Of a DNA stretch of 64,000 nucleotides, positions 35,995 through 45,674 are shown piece by piece. Source of the stretch: Streptomyces iconiensis (GTDB lineage: Bacteria > Actinomycetota > Actinomycetes > Streptomycetales > Streptomycetaceae); the NCBI RefSeq assembly GCF_028657195.3, contig NZ_JANCPR020000001.1, positions 1 to 64,000 of the forward strand, in the 5' to 3' direction. Below the pieces are notes generated by a model. It saw only the letters and a program-made list of their open reading frames with translations. It was not told the DNA's origin and made no database searches. Every line of letters begins with the position of its first letter. Within the stretch, counting starts at the first letter, position 1. A program made the position numbers and the translations under genes.

Positions 35995-37440
35995 ATGACC
36001 ACCTTCGTGGACCGCGTCGAGCTGCATGTCGCCGCGGGTAACGGTGGCCACGGCTGTGCCTCCGTGCACCGGGAGAAGTTCAAGCCGCTGGGCGGGCCCG
36101 ACGGCGGGAACGGCGGGCGCGGCGGCGATGTCGTCTTCGTCGTCGACCCGGACGTCACGACGCTGCTCGACTACCACCACGGCCCTCACCGCAAGGCCAC
36201 CAACGGCCGGCCGGGCGAGGGCTCGCACAGGTCGGGCCCCGACGGTACGAACCTCGTGCTGTCCGTGCCCGACGGCACCGTCGTACTGGACCAGGACGGT
36301 GAGGTGCTGGCCGACATGGTCGGCGCGGGCACCACGTTCATCGCGGGCCAGGGCGGACGCGGGGGCCTGGGCAACGCGGCGCTCGCCTCGGCACGCCGCA
36401 AGGCGCCCGGCTTCGCGCTGCTGGGCGAGCCCGGCGAGGTGCGCGAGATCGTACTGGAGCTGAAGACCGTCGCGGACGTGGCGCTCGTCGGCTTCCCCAG
36501 CGCCGGCAAGTCCTCGCTGATCTCCGTGCTGTCGGCGGCCAAGCCCAAGATCGCCGACTACCCCTTCACGACGCTGGTGCCCAACCTGGGAGTCGTCACC
36601 GCAGGATCGACCGTCTTCACGATGGCCGACGTCCCCGGCCTGATCCCCGGCGCGAGCGAGGGCAAGGGGCTCGGTCTGGAGTTCCTCCGGCACGTCGAGC
36701 GCTGCTCCGTGCTGGTCCACGTACTCGACTGCGCCACCCTGGAGTCCTACCGCGACCCGCTCTCCGACCTGGACCTCATCGAGGAGGAGCTGACGAAGTA
36801 CGGCGGTCTGGACGACAGGCCGCGCCTGGTCGTGCTCAACAAGACGGACATCCCCGAGGGCAAGGACCTGGCGGAGATGATCAGGCCCGACCTGGAGGAG
36901 CGGGGCCTGCCCGTCTTCGAGGTCTCGGCCATCACGCGGCAGGGCCTCAAGGAGCTGTCGTTCGCCGTCGCACGCATCGTGGAGGAGGCACGCGCCGCCC
37001 GTCCCCGCCAGGAGGCCACGCGGGTCGTCATCAGGCCCACGGCCGTGGACGACGCCGGCTTCACGGTCTCCCGCGAGGAGGACGGACTCTTCCGGGTGCG
37101 CGGCGAGAAGCCCGAACGCTGGGTGAACCAGACCGACTTCAGCAACGACGAGGCCGTCGGCTACCTCGCCGACCGCCTCAACCGCATCGGCATCGAGCAG
37201 GAACTGCGCAAGGCGGGCGCGCGCTCGGGCGACGGTGTCGCCATCGGCCGTGAGGACAACGCGGTCGTCTTCGACTGGGAGCCCGCCATGGACACCGGCG
37301 CCGAGATGCTCGGCCGCCGCGGCGAGGACCACCGGATGGAGGCACTCCGCCCCGCGACCCAGCGCCGCAGGGAGCGTGACGCGGAGCGCGACGAATCCCT
37401 GGGCGAGTACCAGGAGTTCGACCCGTTCGGCGAACGCTGA
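35995..37440 (+). CDS. obg: GTPase Obg/CgtA
   Basis: The 481-residue GTPase has the glycine-rich Obg fold ([25 protein letters not shown]), the G1 loop GFPSAGKSS (about residues 166-174), G3 [10 protein letters not shown] and G4 NKTD. A C-terminal OCT domain and an extra acidic/basic tail end the protein. Obg assists 50S assembly and, in Streptomyces, affects sporulation. It is the third gene of the rplU-rpmA-obg group, separated by a hairpin. Confidence 0.97.
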   Translation: MTTFVDRVELHVAAGNGGHGCASVHREKFKPLGGPDGGNGGRGGDVVFVVDPDVTTLLDYHHGPHRKATNGRPGEGSHRSGPDGTNLVLSVPDGTVVLDQDGEVLADMVGAGTTFIAGQGGRGGLGNAALASARRKAPGFALLGEPGEVREIVLELKTVADVALVGFPSAGKSSLISVLSAAKPKIADYPFTTLVPNLGVVTAGSTVFTMADVPGLIPGASEGKGLGLEFLRHVERCSVLVHVLDCATLESYRDPLSDLDLIEEELTKYGGLDDRPRLVVLNKTDIPEGKDLAEMIRPDLEERGLPVFEVSAITRQGLKELSFAVARIVEEARAARPRQEATRVVIRPTAVDDAGFTVSREEDGLFRVRGEKPERWVNQTDFSNDEAVGYLADRLNRIGIEQELRKAGARSGDGVAIGREDNAVVFDWEPAMDTGAEMLGRRGEDHRMEALRPATQRRRERDAERDESLGEYQEFDPFGER

Positions 37441-37479
37441 ACCCGGAGCGGACAGCCCGGAGCGGACAGCACCGCGCCC

Positions 37480-37500
37480 CCGGCCGGAAGGCCGGGGGCG
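37480..37500 (+). terminator. Short hairpin between obg and the convergent glycosyltransferase
   Basis: CCCCCGGCC pairs with GGCCGGGGG around a short GGAA loop. It lies in the 100-bp gap between the two converging genes and could serve both. Confidence 0.5.
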
Positions 37501-37541
37501 CAGTGCGTGCACGGGAGAGTGCGGTCGGCGGGGGAGTGCGG

Positions 37542-39644
37542 TCAGGTGGTGACCGCGTCCTCCGGGTCGCCGCCCGCTGAGGGCTCCATCTCCATCTCCT
37601 CGGCCGCGTCGTCCGCCTCGCGCTGGCCGGGGATCTCGGCCGTACGGCGTGCGACGCGCGCGTTGCGCGCCTCGGCCTCGGCCGCGAGGTCCAGCGTCGC
37701 CGCGTTGAAGCGGGAGAGCGACGGCGGGTCCGTCGGGCCCAGCAGGTGGAGCTTCAGCTCCTTGCGTGCCTGGGCGAGGCCGTCCTTGCCCGGGTTGCGC
37801 ACGGACTCCAGCAGCTCGGGGACCTGTGCGGCGTCCGGTGAGAGCACGGTGCCCGCGCGTACGGTCGGGAAGGTCTGCCGGAACTCCTCCTCCTCCATGC
37901 CGCTGGTGTTGGCGACGGCGTAGGGCTTCTCGCTGCTGAGGTAGTCGGAGACGACGGAGGACACGTCGGAGATCAGCAGGTCGGCCTGGTTGAAGCAGGT
38001 GAAGATCGCCGGGCGGGGGCCCGTGACGATCTGGTGCTCCCACTCGGGGAAGGACGCCCAGTAGGCCGCCTCCCACGCCTCGGTGGCCACGCGCACCCGT
38101 TCTGCGCGGCCCTCCTCCGGCGTGCCCTGCATCTTCATCCGTTCCATTTCGTCCGCGCTGCCCGGGAAGGCGTTCGCCGTGATCCGGTCCAGCTCGGCCG
38201 TGGCACGCTCCAGGTCAGCCGCGGCTCCCGCGGGGGCGCCGGCGCCCGACCGTGCCGCGTTGGCCTGGGTGATCATGGCGCGGATGCGCTGGTCGGCCGC
38301 GCCGGCACGGGGATCGACGGAGCCCGTCATGGGGTGCGGCTTGTAGAGCAGCCGTACCTTCGGGTCCTCCAGCAGGGCGCGTACGACGTTCTCGCCGGCC
38401 AGCACCACGGAGGTGTTGCCCGGGTTGCCGTCCCAGCCCTCCCAGGTGGGCGCGTAGAGCACGGTCGTGTACGTGCCCGCGGGGGCGCCCTGGTACGGCT
38501 CGATGGGGGTGAGCTGCGGGCGGCCGACCTCGACCACGTCGCGGTCGTCGACCCCGACCTCGGCGAGCTGGTAGCGCTCGCGTGCTGCTTCGCCTGCGAC
38601 CCATACCTGGTCGTATGCCTTGGCGTAGGGGTTGCAGGAGGAGAGTTTGTCGCTTTCTCCGTGGTTGATGAAGGCGTGTTTGAGGGTGGGGATGCGCAGG
38701 ACCTGGCTGGTCTTGCCGGAGTTGGCGGGGTGGAGGAGCACCTTGAGTGTGGAGTGCTCCAGGTGCATCAGGTGGGCGACCTTGGGGATGCAGACGATGG
38801 GTACGTCGGTGGCGTCGATCTTCTGCACCATGAAGCGCTCACGCAGCACGATCAGCGGACGTCCCTCCAGCGCGGCGAGCGTGGAGAGCCACATGTTCGC
38901 CTGGTACGCCGAGGTGGTGCCGCCGGAGAAGTACATGCCCACGGTCGGCCTGTAGTCGGCCAGCCAGGTGTTCAGCCAGGCCAGCACCTCACGCTCGTTG
39001 GCGGAGCGCTTCTTCGGCAGCATCCAGGTGCCGAGATAGACGGCGCTGCCGAGGGAGAGGAGGAAGGTGACGCCGACGCCGATGAGGCCCCACTCCTCCG
39101 CCGAGAGACCGGCGCTCAGAACGAGACCGAGCGTGCCCGGAATGGAGAAGCGCAGCAGACGGCGGCTCGGCTGGCGGGCCAGCAGCCGGGGCGGGGCCCC
39201 GGTCAGGCGGAGCGCCGAAGCGTCGATGTTGCGCGTGATCACGGGCAGCGTCCTGGTGCGCCGCACGATCTGGGCGACTGCCTGGCACACGAAGTGCGCG
39301 GCGTAGGCCAGGAGCAGCAGCAGGGTGAGGGGACGCTCGATGTCCGGGGGGACATCGGGGATGCGCACGAGGCCGATGACGATCAGCATGTCGCGCAGCA
39401 GCTGACGCGTGGTGACGTCGAAGCGGACCTTGCCGAGCAGGGCCAACAGGCCGGGCTGCCGGTGGGTCAGGTACAGGTCGAGGGCGAGTCCCGCCAGCGA
39501 GGCGGTGACGAAGACGGGCACGTTCGGCAGCAGCGCGCCCGCGAGCTGAGCGGTGTAGAACACCGCCAGCGCGAGCAGCGCCGCCAGTTGGACGGCGCGT
39601 CGTGTGGAGAGTCCGGCAGAGGGCACGGGCTGGGCTCCTGGCAT
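37542..39644 (-). CDS. CDP-glycerol glycerophosphotransferase-like membrane protein
   Basis: This 700-residue protein has N-terminal membrane segments (roughly residues 15-65, 85-125 and 165-210). A large C-terminal domain resembles TagF/CDP-glycerol:poly(glycerophosphate) transferases (GMYFSGGTTSAYQANMWL, HGESDKLSSCNPYAKAYD, VLYAPTWEGWDG, LYKPHP, DLLISDVSSVVSDYL). It may polymerise a teichoic-acid-like wall polymer or a related phospho-glycan. The C-terminal about 60 residues are acidic and Ala-rich. The promoter region carries a 31-bp inverted repeat (39693-39723). Confidence 0.85.
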   Translation of the reverse strand: MPGAQPVPSAGLSTRRAVQLAALLALAVFYTAQLAGALLPNVPVFVTASLAGLALDLYLTHRQPGLLALLGKVRFDVTTRQLLRDMLIVIGLVRIPDVPPDIERPLTLLLLLAYAAHFVCQAVAQIVRRTRTLPVITRNIDASALRLTGAPPRLLARQPSRRLLRFSIPGTLGLVLSAGLSAEEWGLIGVGVTFLLSLGSAVYLGTWMLPKKRSANEREVLAWLNTWLADYRPTVGMYFSGGTTSAYQANMWLSTLAALEGRPLIVLRERFMVQKIDATDVPIVCIPKVAHLMHLEHSTLKVLLHPANSGKTSQVLRIPTLKHAFINHGESDKLSSCNPYAKAYDQVWVAGEAARERYQLAEVGVDDRDVVEVGRPQLTPIEPYQGAPAGTYTTVLYAPTWEGWDGNPGNTSVVLAGENVVRALLEDPKVRLLYKPHPMTGSVDPRAGAADQRIRAMITQANAARSGAGAPAGAAADLERATAELDRITANAFPGSADEMERMKMQGTPEEGRAERVRVATEAWEAAYWASFPEWEHQIVTGPRPAIFTCFNQADLLISDVSSVVSDYLSSEKPYAVANTSGMEEEEFRQTFPTVRAGTVLSPDAAQVPELLESVRNPGKDGLAQARKELKLHLLGPTDPPSLSRFNAATLDLAAEAEARNARVARRTAEIPGQREADDAAEEMEMEPSAGGDPEDAVTT

Positions 39645-39692
39645 GGAGGTCGAGGGTGTTCAGATGTGGGGTGGCCTGCGGGGGGCCAGGGT

Positions 39693-39731
39693 TGACCACT
39701 GACCGTATGACGGTGAGTGGTCAAGTGACAA
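39693..39731 (-). promoter_or_regulatory. Glycerophosphotransferase gene promoter with 31-bp near-perfect palindrome
   Basis: On the minus strand TTGTCA (39731-39726) and TACGGT (39707-39702) are 18 bp apart. The arms TGACCACTGACCGT (39693-39706) and ACGGTGAGTGGTCA (39710-39723) match in 13 of 14 positions around an ATG centre. The palindrome covers most of the spacer and the -10, so it looks like a repressor site. Confidence 0.55.
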
Positions 39732-39977
39732 TCTTCGACGGGCCGGGAACCGGGCTTACGGGGGCAAAGGTAATCATCCTCACGCGTCCGTTGCGCGGAA
39801 CGGATGAGCGGCGCGGACCAGCGCTGACGTACATTGCGGACCGGAAGACCACGGCCGGTCCGCACAGCGCCCGGCCGGGCACGCACGGGGCCGCCGGGCC
39901 ACGGACGCGCCGGGATGACACGGGTGCGAGGGGTACGTACGGGCGTGACAGGAGACACAGGGGAACAGCGCGGGACC

Positions 39978-41276
39978 GTGTCCGGCGAGGCGCCAGAACC
40001 CGGCACGGCGGCGAACCGCGACGGGGCCACGGAACGTGACCGTGCGCCCCGTGGTGACCGGGGCACACGGGAAGACGCCGGGCCCCGGCATGACGACGGG
40101 GCCCGGCATGGCGGCGGTGCGCGGGACGACGGTGGCACGCGAGGCGAGGGTGCCTCGCTGCGCGAGGCGGTGCGGGGGGCGCGCAGGATCGTCGTGAAGG
40201 TCGGCTCCTCCTCTCTCACCACGGCGGCCGGGGGCCTGGACGCCGACCGCGTGGACGCTCTCGTGGACGTGCTCGCCCAGCACGGCGGCAGGGCCGACCG
40301 CGAGATCGTGCTCGTCTCCTCGGGCGCCATCGCCGCGGGGCTCGCCCCGCTCGGACTGGCCAGGCGCCCCCGCGACCTCGCCAGGCAGCAGGCGGCTGCC
40401 AGCGTGGGCCAGGGGCTGCTCGTGGCCCGTTACACCGCGTCCTTCGCGCGCTACGGGCGCCGCGTCGGGCAGGTGCTCCTCACCTCCGACGACACCAGCC
40501 GCCGCGCGCACTACCGCAACGCGTACCGCACCCTCGACCAGCTGCTGACCATGGGCGCCGTGCCCGTGGTCAACGAGAACGACACGGTGGCGACCGACGA
40601 GATCCGCTTCGGTGACAACGACAGGCTCGCCGCGCTCGTGGCCCACCTCGTCCGCGCCGACCTCCTGGTTCTCCTCTCCGACGTGGACGGCCTCTACGAC
40701 GGGAACCCCGCGACCCCCGGCGCCAGCCGGATCGCTGAGGTACACGGCGAGGCCGAGCTGGAGGGGATCGACATCGGCAGCGCAGGCCGCGCCGGGGTCG
40801 GCACGGGCGGCATGGTGACCAAGGTGGAGGCAGCGCGTATCGCCGCGGGAGCGGGCGTCCCCGTCGTGCTCACCTCGGCCGTCTTCGCGGCCGACGCGCT
40901 CGCCGGACGCGCCACGGGTACGTACTTCCACCCCACGGGGCGCCGCGCGGCGGGCAGGCTGCTCTGGCTCGCGCACGCGTCCACACCCCTGGGCGCGCTC
41001 ACGCTCGACGAGGGAGCCGTCCAGGCCGTCGTCGAGCGGCGTACGTCCCTGCTGCCTGCCGGAATCGCGGGCGTGGAGGGCGACTTCTCGGCGGGCGACC
41101 CGGTGGAGCTGCGGGACGTGGGGGGCCGTGCCGTCGCGCGGGGTCTGGTGAACTTCGACGCCAAGGAACTGCCCCGGCTCCTGGGCCGCTCCACGCACGA
41201 GCTGGCCAGGGAGCTGGGCCCCGCCTACGAGCGCGAGGTCGTGCACCGCGACGACCTGGTGCTGCTGCGTCCGTGA
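39978..41276 (+). CDS. proB: Glutamate 5-kinase
   Basis: This is the first enzyme of proline synthesis; it phosphorylates glutamate. The amino-acid kinase domain starts at RRIVVKVGSSSLT and contains LVSSGAIAAGL, NENDTVATDEIRFGDND, LLSDVDGLYDGNP and GTGGMVTKVEAA. A C-terminal PUA domain follows. The start is uncertain. GTG 39978 gives 432 residues with a Gly/Asp/Arg-rich leader of about 65 residues. GTG 40170 gives 368 residues, the usual length, but has little room for a ribosome binding site. CTG 40158 has GAGGG 6 nt upstream. The core and end are certain. Confidence 0.93.
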   Translation: MSGEAPEPGTAANRDGATERDRAPRGDRGTREDAGPRHDDGARHGGGARDDGGTRGEGASLREAVRGARRIVVKVGSSSLTTAAGGLDADRVDALVDVLAQHGGRADREIVLVSSGAIAAGLAPLGLARRPRDLARQQAAASVGQGLLVARYTASFARYGRRVGQVLLTSDDTSRRAHYRNAYRTLDQLLTMGAVPVVNENDTVATDEIRFGDNDRLAALVAHLVRADLLVLLSDVDGLYDGNPATPGASRIAEVHGEAELEGIDIGSAGRAGVGTGGMVTKVEAARIAAGAGVPVVLTSAVFAADALAGRATGTYFHPTGRRAAGRLLWLAHASTPLGALTLDEGAVQAVVERRTSLLPAGIAGVEGDFSAGDPVELRDVGGRAVARGLVNFDAKELPRLLGRSTHELARELGPAYEREVVHRDDLVLLRP

Positions 41277-41530
41277 CAGTGGCTGACACGGAGGCGGCAG
41301 GGGTCCTGCGGATCCTTGCCGCCGTGCTCGCCTGACGGCCTTCATACGCGGGCGAGACCGGAAAAAGACCAGCCTTTCCACGGACACCTTCCGGAAAACC
41401 GCCCCGCGCGCGCTCCCGGACTGGTCAACTTTGACTCAGGGGCCGCTTCGCCAGGGGCGCGTGCACCGGCACGTGCGAGGGGCGGCAGAGCAGAAGCAGT
41501 ACACCAGCACCGCCACTCAGGAGGCCACCG
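41277..41530 (+). other. Gap between proB and the next gene
   Basis: No gene is seen in this 254-bp stretch. It contains CCTTTCCACGGACACCTTCCGG-type A/T-richer words near 41375 and a good AGGAGG ribosome binding site for the next gene at its end. Confidence 0.35.
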
Positions 41531-41929
41531 GTGAGACGACTGGCCAGCGTCGACATGGGGGTTTCGCCCCAGCCCGAGGAAGCGTCCGAGTCCAGGCTCT
41601 GGCACATCACCCTCAGCGTCGCCGGTGACGGGGCCCCGCTCGGTGACGTGCGGCGCGCACTGGAACAGCTCGCGCACGATCACCCGTTCCTCCTGACCAG
41701 CCGCTACGCCAACGACCACGCGGAGATCCGCTACTGGGAAGAGGCGCGTGACCTGCACGACGCGGCGGCCGTCGCGCTGCGGCTGTGGGGCGAGCACCGG
41801 GCTTCGGCGAACCTGCCCCCGTGGGAGATCGTCGGACTCGAAGTGATCGGCCGTGAGACCTACCACCAGCGGATCGCCGAGGGCTACGGCCGCCCGCCCG
41901 CCTCTCCCGTCGGCGTACACCCGTTCTGA
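41531..41929 (+). CDS. Conserved hypothetical protein between proB and proA
   Basis: The 132-residue protein contains [30 protein letters not shown] and [23 protein letters not shown]. No membrane segment or known motif is visible. It is probably a conserved Streptomyces protein of this locus. The GTG start follows AGGAGGCCACCG, an ideal Shine-Dalgarno. The fold may be ferredoxin-like (mixed helices and strands), but that is a guess. Confidence 0.8.
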   Translation: MRRLASVDMGVSPQPEEASESRLWHITLSVAGDGAPLGDVRRALEQLAHDHPFLLTSRYANDHAEIRYWEEARDLHDAAAVALRLWGEHRASANLPPWEIVGLEVIGRETYHQRIAEGYGRPPASPVGVHPF

Positions 41930-42035
41930 GCGAGCCGGCGCAGCTCCGTGCGCGGTACGCGGACGCGCCCGTTCCGGGACCCCGGCCGTGCATCCGCTCT
42001 GAGAGACGGCCCGTACCGCGCACCGCTCGTCCGGC

Positions 42036-42048
42036 TACCATGCGCGGC
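42036..42048 (+). promoter_or_regulatory. Putative proA -10; leaderless start
   Basis: TACCAT (42036-42041) lies 7 nt before the ATG at 42049. No Shine-Dalgarno sequence is present. The upstream ATG at 42040 overlaps the -10 and is therefore unlikely to be used. Confidence 0.4.
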
Positions 42049-43386
42049 ATGAGCGCACCGCAGATCCCCGAGCAGGCCACGGAGCAGGCCACGGAGGCCG
42101 CCGAGCCGGCCACGGAGCAGGCTACGGAGCAGACCCAGGACACGCCCGTGCTCGCCACGGCACGACGTGCCAGGACGGCCTCGGCCGAGCTGGCCCCGGC
42201 GCCACGTGCGACGCGGGACGCGGCACTGCTCGCCGTCGCCGACGCGCTCCTGGCCCGTACGGACGAGATCGTCGCCGCCAACGCCGAGGACGTCGCCGCC
42301 GCACGCGCGGCCGGGACCCCAGCGTCGGTCGTCGACCGGCTCACGCTCACCCCCGAACGGATCGCGGGCATCGCCTCCGACGTGCGGGACGTCATCGCGC
42401 TCCCCGACCCCGTCGGGCAGGTCCAGCGCGGCTCGACGCTCCCCAACGGCCTGGAGCTGCGCCAGGTACGCGTCCCCCTCGGCGTCGTCGGCATCATCTA
42501 CGAGGCACGCCCGAACGTGACCGTGGACGCCGCCGCGCTCTGCCTCAAGTCGGGCAACGCCGTGCTGCTGCGCGGCTCGTCCTCGGCGCGAGCCTCCAAC
42601 ACGGCACTCGTCGCCGTGCTGCGCGACGCGGTCGCCTCGGCCGGGCTCCCCGCCGACGCCGTCCAGTTGGTGCCGGGGGAGAGCCGCGAGAGCGTCAAGG
42701 AGCTGATGCGCGCACGCGGCCTCGTCGACGTACTGATCCCGCGCGGCGGCGCCTCCCTCATCAGGACCGTCGTCCAGGAGTCCACCGTGCCGGTCATCGA
42801 GACCGGCACGGGCAACTGCCATGTGTACGTGGACGAGAGCGCCGACATCGACACGGCGCTCGCGATCCTCGTCAACTCCAAGGCGCAGCGCCCCAGTGTG
42901 TGCAACGCGGCGGAGACCGTACTCGTGCACGCCGGGATCGCCGCCGACTTCCTCCCGCGCGCCCTCACCGCGCTCGCGGAGGCGGGGGTCACCGTCCACG
43001 GCGACGCGGCCTGGCAGGCGACCGGCGAGGGCGTGGTGCCGGCGACGGACGAGGACTGGGGCTGCGAGTACCTCTCGTACGACATCGCCGCAGCGGTCGT
43101 GCCCTCGCTGGACGCCGCCGTCGAGCACATCCGCACCTGGACCTCGGGGCACACCGAGGCGATCGTCACCCAGGACACCTCGGCCGCGCGCCGCTTCACC
43201 ACGCTGGTGGACTCCGCCGCCGTCATGGTCAACGCCTCGACGCGGTTCACGGACGGTGCGCAGTTCGGCTTCGGCGCCGAGATCGGCATCTCCACCCAGA
43301 AGCTCCACGCGCGCGGTCCGATGGGCCTGCCCGAGCTGACCTCGACGAAGTACGTGGTGACGGGCGACGGCCATATCCGGCCTTGA
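42049..43386 (+). CDS. proA: Gamma-glutamyl phosphate reductase
   Basis: This is the second enzyme of proline synthesis, reducing glutamyl phosphate to the semialdehyde. The aldehyde-dehydrogenase-like fold shows [34 protein letters not shown] and the catalytic Cys in RPSVCNAAE. About 35 extra N-terminal residues are made of repeated EQATE units. Start set at ATG 42049 (MSAPQIPEQ) because of the promoter spacing. The product is 445 residues, near family length plus the extension. Confidence 0.96.
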   Translation: MSAPQIPEQATEQATEAAEPATEQATEQTQDTPVLATARRARTASAELAPAPRATRDAALLAVADALLARTDEIVAANAEDVAAARAAGTPASVVDRLTLTPERIAGIASDVRDVIALPDPVGQVQRGSTLPNGLELRQVRVPLGVVGIIYEARPNVTVDAAALCLKSGNAVLLRGSSSARASNTALVAVLRDAVASAGLPADAVQLVPGESRESVKELMRARGLVDVLIPRGGASLIRTVVQESTVPVIETGTGNCHVYVDESADIDTALAILVNSKAQRPSVCNAAETVLVHAGIAADFLPRALTALAEAGVTVHGDAAWQATGEGVVPATDEDWGCEYLSYDIAAAVVPSLDAAVEHIRTWTSGHTEAIVTQDTSAARRFTTLVDSAAVMVNASTRFTDGAQFGFGAEIGISTQKLHARGPMGLPELTSTKYVVTGDGHIRP

Positions 43387-43466
43387 TCGGCGCGGACGGC
43401 CGCCGACCCCTGCTGAATTCCCGCTCTCCCTGCCCAAATTGACCGCATAGGTCTACGCTGGGACGC

Positions 43467-44285
43467 GTGCCGGACGACGTGGGGGGCCAGCCGTTCCCGG
43501 ACGGTGAGGAGCCCGACAGCCGCGACCATGGGGCAGCGGACGAGGAGTTCGCCTCCGTGGTGCTCGACGAGGACTTCGTGCGGGCGGCGGAGGTGCACGA
43601 GCCGACGGCCACCGAGCGCATGCTCGCGGCGGCCCAGTCGCACGCGGAGAGCGACCTGCCCCGCATCCTCGAAGAGGGCTTCGGACACGGCGCAGGCGAG
43701 GGCGAGTTCCCGCATGACGGGGACTCCGAGGACGCGGAGGACGACCCCGAGGACGGGGAAGGCCGCTTCGACCGCTCGGACTACGACCTCGGATACGGCG
43801 TTCCCGCCGAACTGGCGGACGCCGACGACATGGACCTGGAGGGACGCCCCGGCGGCCCCTCAGCCTTCGGCCCCTTCCCCGCGCCCGGCATCCATGGCGA
43901 GGCGTACGCCGGTGGATTTCCGCCAGGACTCGACTCCGAGTACGAGCACGGGGCCGACTACGGCTACGCCTACGGCGCGTACGGCGCCTCGGGGCGTTTC
44001 GGAGGCCCCTACGGAGCGCACGGCGCGGCCTCGCGCCCGTACCGGGGCCACGGGAGCTGGCAGCGCCCGATCGCCTGGGTGCTGGCCGTGGTGATGGGCA
44101 TCGGCATGGTCGCGCTGGCCTTCACGGCCGTCTACAGAGGCGCGTCGAACCAGCGCCAGGACCCCGCGCCGCCGCCCGCCACCACGGGCGTCGAGCCCAC
44201 GGGCGCCGCCGTACCGGGCGCGCTGCCCTCGGTCTCGGCGGACACCGGAGCACCCACGGCCTCGGCCGAGCCACCCGACGGCTGA
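43467..44285 (+). CDS. Single-pass membrane protein with acidic N-terminus (paralogue of the next gene)
   Basis: The 272-residue protein has an acidic N-terminal half, a Gly/Tyr-rich stretch (YGYAYGAYGASGRFGGPYG), one membrane segment (about residues 206-228) and a short Pro/Thr/Ala outer tail. Residues 28-50 (EFASVVLDEDFVRAAEVHEP) match the N-terminal motif of the next gene, so the two are probably related. TACGCT (43454-43459) is 7 nt before the GTG, suggesting a leaderless start. Function unknown. Confidence 0.8.
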   Translation: MPDDVGGQPFPDGEEPDSRDHGAADEEFASVVLDEDFVRAAEVHEPTATERMLAAAQSHAESDLPRILEEGFGHGAGEGEFPHDGDSEDAEDDPEDGEGRFDRSDYDLGYGVPAELADADDMDLEGRPGGPSAFGPFPAPGIHGEAYAGGFPPGLDSEYEHGADYGYAYGAYGASGRFGGPYGAHGAASRPYRGHGSWQRPIAWVLAVVMGIGMVALAFTAVYRGASNQRQDPAPPPATTGVEPTGAAVPGALPSVSADTGAPTASAEPPDG

Positions 44286-44558
44286 GCCGCCGGGACCCCT
44301 GAGCCGCCGTACGACCGCTGAGCCGCGGTGGCCCCCTCACCGGGCCGGGGGGCGTCCGTGCGGGCTCGCGTGTACGGCCCGCGTGGGGCCGCGCGCTTGG
44401 GACGTCCGTTCGAGGCGCCCTTCTGCGCCCGCGTCCCTCCGGAAGCGGGCGGGGGAGTCAGGAGCGGGAATCCGGCGCGTGAAAAGGCCCATAAGAATCC
44501 TGGAAGTTGACGCACACCAGGTCGTTTACCTCAGCCCCTTCGGTCCTACTCTGTTCTT
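44286..44558 (+). other. Gap between the two related membrane-protein genes
   Basis: The 273-bp gap has no supported gene. TTGACG (44507-44512) and TACTCT (44547-44552) are visible but 34 bp apart, so they are not one promoter. TACTCT alone lies 6 nt before the next ATG. Confidence 0.35.
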
Positions 44559-45674
44559 ATGTCCGGGCGAAAGGATCCTCCAGAGGGGACGCCTGAGGGT
44601 GTCCCCGGAGGCGGCGACGACGAGTACCGCTCCCTGGTGTTCGACGAGTCGTTCATCAAGGCTGCGCGGCTTGAGGAGTTCTCCGCACAGGAACGGATGG
44701 AGGACGAGGAGCACGCCGCGGTGCGCAGCAGGCCGGATGCTCCTGGCGGCGACAGGTCCGGGCTCGGCTTTTCCCGGCAGGGCCTCGTGCTGGTGCTGCT
44801 GATCGCCGTCGCCTTCGGCACCGCGATCTACATGGGCGTGCGGAATCCGTACCAGAGCCCGCCCAAGGCGGGCGCCGAGCCGATGCGCAACTCACTGCTG
44901 CCGCTCGCGCCCGACGGAGTCGTGCCAGGGGCCACCCCGGCCGACCTGTTCGAGCACAGCCCGGCGGCGCAGTTCCGTAACGGCGCCGACGGTGTGACCC
45001 TGCCGCCCGTGCGCCGCAGCGCGCACTTCTCCGAGAGCCAGGTGCTGTCGGCGCTCACGGACGCCAAGGACTACGTCGTCGAGAGTTCCCTGAATCCGAA
45101 GGTGTTGACGGGCGGCTCTGTGCGCTCGGTGCGGCTCCTGCTCAACGCGAGCCAGCAGGACCAGTTCGACCAGAGCGTCGAGAACTCGCGCAACGACGGA
45201 CGGCACGCGGCGACCGCGTGGATGGTGCGCTTCGACCCGGCCAGGACCGCGCTGGCCGACCCCAGGGTGCGGGTCAACGGCACCCTCGCTGTCCAGGAGG
45301 CCGGCGCCAACGCGCTGGAGGTCACGGCCGACCACGTGTTCGTCTACGCCGTGCGGGCAGCGGACGCGGGCAAGGGCAAGGACGCCAAGCGCGCCGCCTC
45401 GCTCTTCTCCGTACGGCGTGAGGTGCGCTTCCACTTCGAGCGTGAGGACCTGCGCGACCACCAGTTGAGCGTGCGCCAGGTCTCCATGCGGGCCGGCCCG
45501 ATGACGTGCGCCGAGGACCCCTCGGACGCGTTGACGCCGCTGCTGGCGGGGCAGCGTGCCAAGAACGAGGGGCCGGCGGGGACCGACCCCTTCGCACGGG
45601 GCCGGTCGACCGCTTCGATGTGCGGGGTGCTGGCGGCTAGCGCTCAGCCGAGCCCGGATCGTCCTTCCCATTAG
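44559..45674 (+). CDS. Conserved single-pass membrane protein (paralogue of the preceding gene)
   Basis: The 371-residue protein starts MSGRKDPPEG and has the motif YRSLVFDESFIKAARLEEFSAQERM (about residues 23-47), which aligns with the preceding gene. One membrane segment (about 75-93) is followed by a large extracellular domain (about 110-365) with no known catalytic motif. Two cysteines near the end may form a disulfide. It may belong to a wall or division-linked set, but this is inference. Its 3' end overlaps the convergent M48 gene by 38 bp. Confidence 0.83.
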   Translation: MSGRKDPPEGTPEGVPGGGDDEYRSLVFDESFIKAARLEEFSAQERMEDEEHAAVRSRPDAPGGDRSGLGFSRQGLVLVLLIAVAFGTAIYMGVRNPYQSPPKAGAEPMRNSLLPLAPDGVVPGATPADLFEHSPAAQFRNGADGVTLPPVRRSAHFSESQVLSALTDAKDYVVESSLNPKVLTGGSVRSVRLLLNASQQDQFDQSVENSRNDGRHAATAWMVRFDPARTALADPRVRVNGTLAVQEAGANALEVTADHVFVYAVRAADAGKGKDAKRAASLFSVRREVRFHFEREDLRDHQLSVRQVSMRAGPMTCAEDPSDALTPLLAGQRAKNEGPAGTDPFARGRSTASMCGVLAASAQPSPDRPSH

